Below, one piece after another: positions 25,628 through 34,314 of a stretch of 64,000 nt of DNA. Both the position numbers and the translations under genes were made by a program. The notes under the pieces were generated by a model, which was not told where the DNA came from, ran no database searches, and was given only the letters and a program-made list of their open reading frames with translations. Source of the stretch: Candidatus Rhodoferax odensensis (GTDB lineage Bacteria; Pseudomonadota; Gammaproteobacteria; Burkholderiales; Burkholderiaceae_C); NCBI GenBank assembly GCA_016718405.1, contig JADKDJ010000033.1, forward strand, positions 534,755-598,754, given 5' to 3'. How positions within the stretch are numbered: the stretch's first letter is position 1; every line of letters starts with the position of its first letter.

Positions 25628-27355
25628 TCAGCGTTTGTCCAGCAGGCTGGCCTGCGCTGCGTGCCGAATCTGACTCAGGGTGGCGCGGGTAGTGATGACT
25701 TCCGGGTCCAACATCACCTCGATCAAGGTGCCCTGGCTGCGCCCCAATGCGGCCAACAACTCGGCCTCGAACGCAGCAGTCTGCGTGATGCGCACACCAA
25801 CAAAACCGTACGCGCAAGCCAAGGCTGCGAAGTCGGGGTTCGATAGCGTCGTGCCGACAACATGCTCGGGGTACTCGCGCTCCTGATGCATCCGAATGGT
25901 TCCGAACATGCCGTTGTTGAGCAGCACGATGATGCTCTTGGCGCCGCACTGCATTGCCGTTGCAAGCTCCTGGCCAGACATCAGGAAGTCGCCATCGCCG
26001 GTGATGGTCACTGCCACGCGACCGGTGGTGATCGCCGCCGCAATACCGGCGGGCACGCCGTAGCCCATGGCGCCATTGGTGGGCGCCAACTGGGTCTTGT
26101 GTCCCTTGGCCAGACCGTGATAGCGATAGAAGCGGTGCAGCCAGCTCGCAAAATTGCCAGCGCCGTTGGTCAGCACCGCATCAGACGGCAAATGCCGTTG
26201 CAGGCAGGCCACGACGGCGGGCATGTCCACCTCACCGGGCAGGCTTTGGGGTACCAGGTTGCCCAGGTAGTCGGCGTGACTGGAAGCGCTCCAGGCCTGC
26301 CACGGCACGGCGTCGGGTGCCGGTAGCGTTGCCAATGCCAAGGCAGCGGCGTTCATGGTGGCATTGATCGCCAGGTCAGCCTGGTAGACGCGCCCAAGCT
26401 CCTCGGCGCTGGCATGAATGTGCACCAACTGCTGTTTGGTGCGGGGCGACTCAAACAGGCTGTAGCCACCGCTGGTGATCTCGCCCAACCGTGCACCGAT
26501 GGCCACGACCAGATCGCTGGCGCGCAAGCGCGCAGCCAGCCGTGGGCTGATGCCCAGGCCGACATCACCGGCGTACAGTGGATGGTGGTTGTCAAACAGG
26601 TCCTGAAACCGAAAGGCGTTGGCCACCGGCAGCTGCCAGGTCTGTGCGAAGCGCTGCAGTGCCTGGGCGGCGGCCACGGTCCAGCCTCCACCGCCTGCGA
26701 CGACCATCGGACGCTCTGCTTTCGATAGCATTGCGTGCAATGTGCTCAGATCCTGCGGGCCAATACCGGCCTGCGCTGAGGTGACCATCGAAAGCAGCTG
26801 GGGCGCCAATGCTGCCGCCGTCCAGGTGGGCACGGCTTGGCTCAGCATGTCTTCGGGCATCACCAGGACCACCGGCCCAGGGCGGCCGTTCATGGCGGTG
26901 GCAAAGGCACGCACCACGTATTCCGCAATGCGCTGCGGGTTGTCAATGCGCTCGACACGCTTTGCCAGGCCCTTGGTGCTGGGACCGAAGAAGCTCACGT
27001 AGTCCAGTTCCTGAAAGGCCTCGCGGTCGCGCGCACTGCTGTCCACATCGCCCACAAACAGCACCATTGGTGTCGAGTCCTGGAAGGCGGTATGCAAACC
27101 GATCGAGGCGTTGGTGGCGCCTGGTCCGCGTGTCACAAAACACACACCGGGCCGCCCACTCAACTTGCCATGCGCCTCCGCCATGAACGCCGCACCGCCC
27201 TCGTGGCGATTGGTCACGAAGCGAATGCGCTCTTGATGCAAATGAAAGCCGTCAAGGACCGCGAGGTAGCTCTCGCCGGGTACGCCAAACACATGCGTGA
27301 CGCCTTGGGCCACAAGGCATTCAACCAGCAGATGGCCAGCAAGTTTGGTAGTCAT
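25628..27355 (-). CDS. Thiamine pyrophosphate-dependent enzyme, acetolactate synthase-like
   Basis: A 575-residue protein from ATG 27355 (MTTKLAGHLLVECLVAQGVT). All three POX/ALS domains are present: the catalytic glutamate region (TNRHEGGAAFMAEAHGK), a central FAD/DHS-like domain (PMVVAGGGGWTVAAAQALQ) and the TPP-binding GDGDFLMSG ending with NN about 27 residues later. It is a solitary gene without an IlvH-type regulatory subunit, so a catabolic carboligase or decarboxylase role is more likely than branched-chain amino acid synthesis. It is convergent with the alpha/beta hydrolase (stop codons adjoin). Confidence 0.82.
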   Translation of the reverse strand: MTTKLAGHLLVECLVAQGVTHVFGVPGESYLAVLDGFHLHQERIRFVTNRHEGGAAFMAEAHGKLSGRPGVCFVTRGPGATNASIGLHTAFQDSTPMVLFVGDVDSSARDREAFQELDYVSFFGPSTKGLAKRVERIDNPQRIAEYVVRAFATAMNGRPGPVVLVMPEDMLSQAVPTWTAAALAPQLLSMVTSAQAGIGPQDLSTLHAMLSKAERPMVVAGGGGWTVAAAQALQRFAQTWQLPVANAFRFQDLFDNHHPLYAGDVGLGISPRLAARLRASDLVVAIGARLGEITSGGYSLFESPRTKQQLVHIHASAEELGRVYQADLAINATMNAAALALATLPAPDAVPWQAWSASSHADYLGNLVPQSLPGEVDMPAVVACLQRHLPSDAVLTNGAGNFASWLHRFYRYHGLAKGHKTQLAPTNGAMGYGVPAGIAAAITTGRVAVTITGDGDFLMSGQELATAMQCGAKSIIVLLNNGMFGTIRMHQEREYPEHVVGTTLSNPDFAALACAYGFVGVRITQTAAFEAELLAALGRSQGTLIEVMLDPEVITTRATLSQIRHAAQASLLDKR

Positions 27356-27455
27356 GACGTCGATTGTGCCGTGTTGGACCACAATCCGGGGCGGCCATGA
27401 TCAGCCGAAGGCTGTCACGAGTCACTGAGCGCAGCGCAGTCGATCCCAGCACGCC

Positions 27456-29213
27456 TCAGAAGGTCTCCCAATCCTCGTCGCCACCCGCCGGGGCAGCCCT
27501 GGTTTGGGTCTTGGGCGGCGTCACGGTGGCCGGTGCCTGCAGCGCCACCGGTCTGGGCGCGCCCGGCACGGCCGTGCGGTGTGCGATCGCGACCGCTGGT
27601 CGGGCCGCAGGACTCGCTCCGGGCTGGCTCCGACGGGTAGGCGCCCGCTGCGCCACCCGATGCGCAGCCTGGTCGGCACCAAGTTTGAACACCGCTACCA
27701 CCTGCACCAACTCCTGCGCTTGCGACTGCAAACTGCTCGCGGCAGCGGCCACCTGTTCGACTAACGCGGCGTTTTGCTGCGTGGTGTGATCCATCTGCTT
27801 GACGGCCTCACCGATCTGCGCCACGCCGGTGGACTGCTCCGCGCTGGCCGCGCTGATCTCGCCCATGATGTCGGTCACACGCCGAATTGAGCTGACCACC
27901 TCGGTCATGGTGACGCCAGCCTGGTCGACCAGCGCGCTGCCCTGCTCGACCCGCTCGACGCTGGCGTTGATCAGGCTCTTGATTTCCTTGGCCGCTTCGG
28001 CCGAACGCCCAGCGAGGCTGCGCACCTCGCTGGCCACCACCGCAAAACCGCGCCCGGATTCACCCGCACGGGCGGCTTCCACCGCCGCATTGAGCGCCAG
28101 GATATTGGTCTGAAAGGCGATGCCGTCGATCACGCTGGATGATGTCGCTGATCTTGCGCGACGACTCGTTGATGCCCTTCATGGTCTGCGCCACTTGGCC
28201 AACCACGTCGCCACCCTTGGCCGCCACTGTCGACGCGGTCATGGCCAACTGGTTGGCCTGGCGCGCGCCGTCGGCGTTTTGCTTCACCGCTGAGCTGAGC
28301 TCCTCCATGGAGGCAGCGGTTTGCTCCAATGCGCTGGCCTGCTGTTCAGTGCGGGCCGACAGGTCGTTGTTCCCTTGGGCGATTTCGCCACTGGATGCCG
28401 CCACTCCCTCGGAGCCGCGACGCACATTGGCAACCACCTTGGCCAGGCTGTCTTGCATGGCTTTGAGGGCGCTGAGCAGTTGCGCCGTTTCACTGTGGCC
28501 CTGCGCCTCAAACTGCACACTAAGGTCCCCCGCGGCGACCGCTTGCGACACCGCCACCGCCTGCTTGAGCGGCCCGGTTATGGAGCGCATCGTCCACAAC
28601 GCCAGCAAGGCCGCTGCCACCAGCGACAGCACAATGGTCAGCCCCATCAGCAGCCGCGTACTGGTGACGACTGAATGCGTGTCTTTGACCGAGCCGTCCA
28701 ACTGGTCACCCTGGAGCTTGATCATGGCATCGATCACACCAAAGTAGGCGTTTTGCACCGGGCGCACCTCATCCATCAGCATCGCCTTGGCTTCAAAGGT
28801 CTGCCCACCGTCGGCCAGCTCCACCAGTTTGGCCTGCACCCCCAGGTACTTGTTGTGCGCCTCGGTAACCTGGGTCAGGGCCGTCTTATCCTGATCGGAC
28901 TTGATCTGTGCACCGAGCTTTTGCAGCCGCTCGTCAATCTTCTTGCGTGCCACATCAATGCGGGCGGCTTCCTTCTTGACGTCCGCCGTATCGCGCACCA
29001 ACACCATATTGCGCGTCGCACGGGCGATCAGGTTGATTTCACCCTTGACCTCGAACAAGGCAATGACGCGTGGCACACGATCATTGACCACGGTCTCGAA
29101 CGAATCACTCATGGCATCGACCTTGACCACCGCGATGCCCCCGTCAGGGCGATCAACAAGGCCAACAAGCCGAAGCCCAGCATCAATCGTGTGGAGATCC
29201 GAGCGTCTTTAAG
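27456..29213 (-). pseudogene. Methyl-accepting chemotaxis protein, IS-split and frameshifted
   Basis: Transmembrane chemoreceptor with a four-helix-bundle sensor, a second transmembrane helix (LLMGLTIVLSLVAAALLALW), HAMP and a signalling domain whose tip reads IDGIAFQTNILALNAAVEAA. It ends in DEDWETF, the WETF tail that docks CheR/CheB. Its start codon lies beyond an inserted element, at 31140: with the element and one copy of the 6-bp target removed, the frame reads MSLKDARISTRLMLGFG. Two more lesions are visible: one G missing from the run at 29138-29142 and one extra base at about 28137. It is thus broken in three places. Confidence 0.88.
29208..29213. repeat. Left target-site duplication of IS element
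   Basis: TTTAAG adjoins the left end of the IS and is repeated immediately after its right end at 31129-31134. Confidence 0.88.
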
Positions 29214-31128
29214 CTGAAGTTCCTCCTGCGATAGCTTCGTTTCTCGGTAGAAATCCCTTTTTAATCAATGACTTTCGAGGAATTGTGGCTTTCTTTTTGT
29301 AGGCATGTATTTATGTTGAATTTCAATTGAAATGTGACTATAAATGTAGGCATGCACATTCACGCTGTTCCAAATCGAGGTTCTTCGCCCACGATCCTGT
29401 TACGCGAGTCCTACCGTGAGGGCTCCAAGGTTCGCAAACGCACGCTGGCCAATCTGTCGGGCCTGAGCGCCTCGCAAATCGAATCCATTCGCGGCGCTTT
29501 GCGCGGCGACGTCTTGCGCCCGGTTGCGCAAGCATTCGAGATCACCCGTTCACAAGCCCACGGCCACGTGCAAGCCGTCGCCCTGGCCATGCAACGCCTG
29601 GGTTTTGCCTCGCTGCTGGCCTCCAAGCCCTGCCGCGAGCGTGACTTGGTACAGGCCATGGTGGCCTCTCGCATCGTCTGCCCCGCCACCAAACTGGCCA
29701 CCACGCGCCTGTGGCACACCAGCACGCTGGCGCAGGAGTTTGGTGTACAGGAGGCCACCGAGGACGACCTGTACGCCGCCATGGACTGGCTACTGGCCGC
29801 GCAAGACCGGATTCAGAAGAAGCTCGCCGCCCGCCACCTCACGGATGACGCCCTGGTGCTGTACGACCTGTCATCGAGTTACTTCGAGGGTAGCCACTGC
29901 CCCTTGGCCAAACTGGGCTACAGCCGCGACGGCAAGCGCGGCACCCTGCAAGTCAACTATGGGCTGCTCACCGATGCGCGAGGCTGCCCGGTGGCGATCT
30001 CGGTACATCCGGGCAATACCTCGGACAGCACCACGTTTCTGCCCCAGGTACAGCGCCTGCGCGAGGAGTTTGGCATTGGGCGCATGGTGATGGTGGGCGA
30101 TCGGGGCATGATCTCGCAAAAGGCCATCGACGAGATGAGCAAAGACGCCGATGTGGCCTGGATCACGGCGTTGCGCAGTGCCTCGATTCGCACGCTGGTG
30201 GAGCAGCGTCACTTGCAATTGGGCTTGTTCGATGAGCGCAACTTGCTGGAGATCAGCTCACCGGACTTTCCCGGTGAACGTTTGGTGGCCTGCCGCAATC
30301 CGGAGTTGGCCAAGCTGCGTGCGCACACCCGCGATGATTTGTTACTGGCCACCGAAAAGAATCTGGAAAAAATCAAGGTGCGCGTCGATGCGGGCAAGCT
30401 GGTGGGCGAAGACAAGATTGGCGTGGCCGCTGGCAAGGTGGTCAACCAGTACAAGGTGGCCAAGCACTTTGAACTATTCATCACCGACAGTTCATTCACC
30501 TTCACCCGTCTGGCGGACAACATTGCCGCCGAGGCGGCGCTCGATGGCTTGTACATCATTCGCACCAGCGTCACGGCGCAGCGCATGGACGCGGCCACCT
30601 GCGTGCGCGCTTACAAGTCCCTGACCCAGGTGGAACGCGCGTTTCTGTCGATCAAGACGATCGATTTGAAGGTACGCCCGATTCATCACCGTCTGGAGGA
30701 TCGGGTGCGCGCGCATATCTTCCTGTGCATGCTGGCCTACTACGTGGAGTGGCAGATGCGGGAGGTTTGGCGTGAGCTGATGTTTGCCGATGAGGACCAG
30801 GCAGCCAAACTCACTCGTGACCAGGTGGCGCCGGCCAAGCGATCAGATACGGCGCTGCGCAAGGCGCGCAGTCGTACCTTGGAGGACGGCAGCCCAACGC
30901 ATAGCTTTCAGACTTTGATGAAGGATTTGGCCACCATCGTGTGCAACACGTGCCGCACGCCAACAAGCGCGGGCGATGCGCCAAGTTTTGAGATCACCAC
31001 GATGCCAAGCGACAAGCAAAGGCGAGCACTTGAGTTGATCGGTGAGATCAAAGTGTAGACAGGCCATGGAACTAAGAAACGCGGGTGTTTCAGAGGGGAA
31101 ACACGCTTTTTTGGAGGAGGAACTTCAG
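29214..31128 (+). mobile_element. IS1634-type insertion sequence, intact (1,915 bp)
   Basis: Bounded by perfect 14-bp terminal inverted repeats CTGAAGTTCCTCCT (29214-29227 and the complement at 31115-31128), with partial matching beyond. Flanked by a 6-bp direct repeat TTTAAG, normal for IS4/IS1634-group elements. It carries one full transposase gene. The intact ends and duplication imply recent insertion, here into codons 3-4 of a chemoreceptor gene. Confidence 0.92.
29352..31058 (+). CDS. IS1634-family DDE transposase
   Basis: A 568-residue transposase from ATG 29352 (MHIHAVPNRGSSPTILLRES); a GTG at 29334 would add six residues. The catalytic triad can be placed: aspartate in LVLYDLSSSYFEG, aspartate in MVMVGDRGMIS and glutamate in TQVERAFLSIKTID, with the long beta-strand insertion before the last typical of IS1634. 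No frameshift was found, so it is probably active. Confidence 0.9.
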   Translation: MHIHAVPNRGSSPTILLRESYREGSKVRKRTLANLSGLSASQIESIRGALRGDVLRPVAQAFEITRSQAHGHVQAVALAMQRLGFASLLASKPCRERDLVQAMVASRIVCPATKLATTRLWHTSTLAQEFGVQEATEDDLYAAMDWLLAAQDRIQKKLAARHLTDDALVLYDLSSSYFEGSHCPLAKLGYSRDGKRGTLQVNYGLLTDARGCPVAISVHPGNTSDSTTFLPQVQRLREEFGIGRMVMVGDRGMISQKAIDEMSKDADVAWITALRSASIRTLVEQRHLQLGLFDERNLLEISSPDFPGERLVACRNPELAKLRAHTRDDLLLATEKNLEKIKVRVDAGKLVGEDKIGVAAGKVVNQYKVAKHFELFITDSSFTFTRLADNIAAEAALDGLYIIRTSVTAQRMDAATCVRAYKSLTQVERAFLSIKTIDLKVRPIHHRLEDRVRAHIFLCMLAYYVEWQMREVWRELMFADEDQAAKLTRDQVAPAKRSDTALRKARSRTLEDGSPTHSFQTLMKDLATIVCNTCRTPTSAGDAPSFEITTMPSDKQRRALELIGEIKV

Positions 31129-31140
31129 TTTAAGGCTCAT
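31129..31140 (-). pseudogene. Severed first four codons of the IS-split chemoreceptor gene
   Basis: On the minus strand these bases read ATG AGC CTT AAA, preceded by a TGGAG ribosome-binding site about nine bases upstream. They continue into the chemoreceptor body only across the IS. The segment includes the right copy of the TTTAAG duplication. Confidence 0.85.
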
Positions 31141-31261
31141 CGTGGGCACTCCAGTGAAGTTATCGATCGACCAGTCAAACCAGGCGCAAAGCCGCAATCC
31201 GATGATCGGCTACGAACCGGGCAAACCGCGCCTCGCGTCGCGCCGATCGCCCGGCAATCTG

Positions 31262-32938
31262 TCAAAAGGTTTCCCAGTCGTCGTCACCCCCGACGGGAGC
31301 GGGCTTGGTCTGGGTCTTGGGCGTGGCGGTGCTGGGCGCCTGCAACGCGCCTGCAGCTTGCGACGCCGTGTGCGGCGCGGTGGAGGCGGTGTTCGCGTGA
31401 GCTCGGGCAGCAGCACCTTTGGGAATGCCGCCACCACGCCTTTCGGTACCGGCAAACGGCTTGGCCTTGGAACTGTGCGAGCGCACGGCGGCCAATTGCG
31501 CCACTGGGTGGTGGTCCTGTCCGGCGCCGAGCTTGAACACCGCCACCACTTGCACCAGTTCCTGTGCCTGGGACTTGAGGCTGCTGGCCGCGGCTGCCAT
31601 TTCTTCGACCAGGGCGGCGTTTTGCTGCGTGGCCTGATCCATCTGGGTCACCGCTTCGCCCACCTGCGAAACCCCAGACGCCTGTTCGTTGCTGGCGGCA
31701 CTGATCTCACCCATGATGTCGGTCACGCGCCGGATTGAGCTGACCACCTCGGTCATGGTGACACCAGCCTGGTCGACCAGCGCGCTGCCCTGCTCGACCC
31801 GCTCGACGCTGGCGTTGATCAGGCTCTTGATTTCCTTGGCCGCTTCGGCCGAGCGCCCAGCGAGGCTGCGCACCTCGCTGGCGACCACGGCAAAACCGCG
31901 ACCCTGTTCACCCGCACGGGCGGCCTCCACCGCGGCATTGAGCGCCAGGATGTTGGTCTGAAAAGCGATGCCGTCGATGACGCTGATGATGTCGCCGATC
32001 TTGCGCGAGCTGTCGTTGATGCCTTTCATGGTTTCGACCACCTGGCCCACGACTTCGCCGCCGCGCACCGCGACGGTGGAAGCACTCATGGCCAACTGGT
32101 TGGCCTGGCGCGCGCTGTCGGCGTTTTGTTTGACGGTGGCGCCCAGCTGCTCCATCGACGCCGCCGTCTCCTCCAACGCACTGGCCTGGCTTTCGGTGCG
32201 GCTGGACAAATCCTGGTTGCCTTGCGCGATTTCAGAGCTGGCCATGGCCACGGATTCGGCGTTGCGGCGAACCTGCACTAATACGTCCTGAAGCTTCTCA
32301 GTCATTCGATGCATTGCGTGCAGTACGCTGTCTTTATCATCTAAGCGAAGCGCAATCTGTGTAGCAAGATTTCCATCCGCCACCTGCGAAGCTACTGCCG
32401 CCACCTCAAATGGTTCACCACCGATTTGCCGGATAACGCGCCGCGCAGCTATCGTAAGAACGACCGACACTAACAAAGCCAATCCAGCCATGGAACTAAC
32501 AATAGCAAAGGCCGCGGCATTACGTAGCGCAACGGCATCGTCGTCACGGTAGGCCAAACGGACCTTACCGGTGGCGACACCCGCGCTGTCGACAATGGCT
32601 TGCTCAACAACGAGTAAACCCTCAAGTGTCGAGGGCGGGCTAAGTACGTCGGCAGTTAAAGATTTGCCGCCGACGTCAATTACTTCAGCGAACGCAAGCC
32701 CAGGGCTACGCGCCAGTTGTTTGACCAGATTGCCTAACGCCGTTAGGTCAAAGTTGGTGACGTAAGGCGCTGCGATCCCCGCCAGCATTTCGCCAGTCGC
32801 TGTGGCCGCAGCAGTTTGCTGAGCCGCCATGCGATCAGCAATCAGCTTGGTGGTGATTCCTGAGACGGCAATGGCCGCCAGGATAAGCACTCCCAATGTT
32901 GGGATGAGCAGGGACCTATAGAGTGTGTCCAATCGCAT
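31262..32938 (-). CDS. Methyl-accepting chemotaxis protein (intact)
   Basis: A 558-residue chemoreceptor: N-terminal helix (LLIPTLGVLILAAIAVSGIT), a periplasmic sensor of about 120 residues that is not a four-helix bundle, a second helix (AFAIVSSMAGLALLVSVVLT), HAMP-like linker and a full signalling domain with the IDGIAFQTNILALNAAVEAA tip. It ends DDDWETF, the CheR/CheB docking tail. Its signalling half is nearly identical in DNA to the neighbouring broken receptor, while the sensor half has visibly lower GC. It follows a periplasmic binding protein gene by 18 bp, so a binding-protein-mediated sensing role is plausible (inference). Confidence 0.9.
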   Translation of the reverse strand: MRLDTLYRSLLIPTLGVLILAAIAVSGITTKLIADRMAAQQTAAATATGEMLAGIAAPYVTNFDLTALGNLVKQLARSPGLAFAEVIDVGGKSLTADVLSPPSTLEGLLVVEQAIVDSAGVATGKVRLAYRDDDAVALRNAAAFAIVSSMAGLALLVSVVLTIAARRVIRQIGGEPFEVAAVASQVADGNLATQIALRLDDKDSVLHAMHRMTEKLQDVLVQVRRNAESVAMASSEIAQGNQDLSSRTESQASALEETAASMEQLGATVKQNADSARQANQLAMSASTVAVRGGEVVGQVVETMKGINDSSRKIGDIISVIDGIAFQTNILALNAAVEAARAGEQGRGFAVVASEVRSLAGRSAEAAKEIKSLINASVERVEQGSALVDQAGVTMTEVVSSIRRVTDIMGEISAASNEQASGVSQVGEAVTQMDQATQQNAALVEEMAAAASSLKSQAQELVQVVAVFKLGAGQDHHPVAQLAAVRSHSSKAKPFAGTERRGGGIPKGAAARAHANTASTAPHTASQAAGALQAPSTATPKTQTKPAPVGGDDDWETF

Positions 32939-32956
32939 GATGAAGCCCTTGGACGC

Positions 32957-34114
32957 TTATTGCATCTTGGTTTGGGATACGGCCTTGCCCTCTTGTACCC
33001 GGGTCAGAAACACAGACTTCGAACCTTGATGACTAGCGGCAGAGAACTGGATTGCAACCCCGCCGAGGTCGATTTTGAGACTTTCCAGCGCCGCCAGCAA
33101 TGAAGCGCGCGTAGGCTCGGCTCCAGCCTTTTTCATAGCTTCCACCAAGACCGCAGCGTTGATGTAGCCCTCAAAAGAGGTGTATCCAACATTGTTACCT
33201 TTGATGTCCGCCAGATAGTCCTTGACGATAGGTAAGGAGGTGTCGTGCGGCGACGGCACCACCTGCGTGATGTAGACACCCTCCCCATCAGCGCCAGCTT
33301 CGGCAATGAAGTTCTCTGTGCCAATAAACGAAACCGTCAAAAACCGCGCCTTCAGCCCTGTTGCCTTGGCCTTCTTGACGGCTGCGGCCATTTGCTTGTA
33401 GGTTCCAACAAAGACGATGGCTTCAGGCTGAGCTTGTTTCATGGCATCAACGCCAGCATCAATTTCCATAGAGTTTCGCTTGATGCGCGCTTCAGCATGG
33501 ATCTTCATGTCTCGCCTAAAAAGTGCGCGCGCAACACCACCCTTAACAGCTTCGCCAAACGCATCATCTTGCATAAGCAGCGCAATCTTTTTGACACCCA
33601 GATCCTTGATCAACCGTTCGACCATTATCTCTGTTTCATCAAAGTACGACGCACGCATAGTGAACACAAACTTGCCAACTGGATTGCGCAGAAATTCGGC
33701 ACCAGTAAACGGAAACAGATAGGGTACTTGCGCCTTTGACGCAACTGGCACTGCAGCGGCAGACGTTGGGGTGCCGACATAGCCTAAAAGCGCAAAAACC
33801 TTATCTGCATGAATTAGCGACTCGGTGGCAGCTGCGCTGCGAGCTGGCTCGTACCCATCGTCTTTGACAAGCAGCGTGATTTTGCGACCTCCCACACCGC
33901 CAGCGGCATTCACGCGATCGAAGTACGCCAGGGCTCCCGCTTTCATGCCAGTACCCAGGCCAGCGGCGGCACCACTTTGTGCGTTGGCCATACCCAAGAT
34001 GACTTCACTCTTCGAAATACCATCTTCGGCAAGTGCCCCAGCGCTACCGCCAAAGAGCGTAACTACAACAAAGAGAATACAGCTGCGGGACAGACTCTCT
34101 ACGGCGTTGGTCAT
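32957..34114 (-). CDS. Periplasmic substrate-binding protein, branched-chain amino acid (LivJ/Peripla_BP_6) type
   Basis: A 385-residue binding protein with a signal peptide (CILFVVVTLFGGSAGALA). The type I fold is clear: ILGMANAQSGAAAGLGTGMK ligand loop, AYFDRVNAAGGVGGRKI, LLGYVGTPTSAAAVPVASK and LLMQDDAFGEAVKGG. No ABC permease or ATPase genes adjoin it; the only partners are two chemoreceptors downstream, so it likely delivers a ligand to a receptor rather than to a transporter. GC content is lower than in flanking genes, suggesting acquisition. Starts ATG 34114; an IS5-like remnant lies about 100 bp upstream. Confidence 0.87.
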   Translation of the reverse strand: MTNAVESLSRSCILFVVVTLFGGSAGALAEDGISKSEVILGMANAQSGAAAGLGTGMKAGALAYFDRVNAAGGVGGRKITLLVKDDGYEPARSAAATESLIHADKVFALLGYVGTPTSAAAVPVASKAQVPYLFPFTGAEFLRNPVGKFVFTMRASYFDETEIMVERLIKDLGVKKIALLMQDDAFGEAVKGGVARALFRRDMKIHAEARIKRNSMEIDAGVDAMKQAQPEAIVFVGTYKQMAAAVKKAKATGLKARFLTVSFIGTENFIAEAGADGEGVYITQVVPSPHDTSLPIVKDYLADIKGNNVGYTSFEGYINAAVLVEAMKKAGAEPTRASLLAALESLKIDLGGVAIQFSAASHQGSKSVFLTRVQEGKAVSQTKMQ

Positions 34115-34214
34115 GTTAGGTCCTTTCGTGTTTCAGACTCGCCAACGTTAATGGCAGTCAACCAAAACAGTCCATAGGTGGAAATACCGACACATATCGC
34201 GGAGTTCTTAAAAC

Positions 34215-34314
34215 CTAACCGTAAATTATGTTTATCGTCAACTTGATTTTTCGGAAAGCGATGATGGCGGCGGCGATATGGTTGAGTGCGACGAAGCTGC
34301 GCTCAAGCTTTTCG
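34215..34314 (-). pseudogene. C-terminal remnant of an IS5-family transposase
   Basis: On the minus strand this reads EKLERSFVALNHIAAAIIAF followed by RKIKLTINIIYG and a TAG stop at 34215-34217, the characteristic tail of IS5-group transposases. The rest of the gene is absent; its upstream side is cut where the ISL3-type element begins. Confidence 0.7.

Noticed and set aside
25628..27355. Biosynthetic acetolactate synthase IlvB
   Set aside because: No regulatory subunit or ilv genes adjoin it, and the sequence looks like a generic TPP enzyme of the same superfamily.
31111..31128. Strong GGAGGAGG Shine-Dalgarno-like site
   Set aside because: It is part of the right terminal inverted repeat of the IS element, and no start codon follows at a suitable distance.
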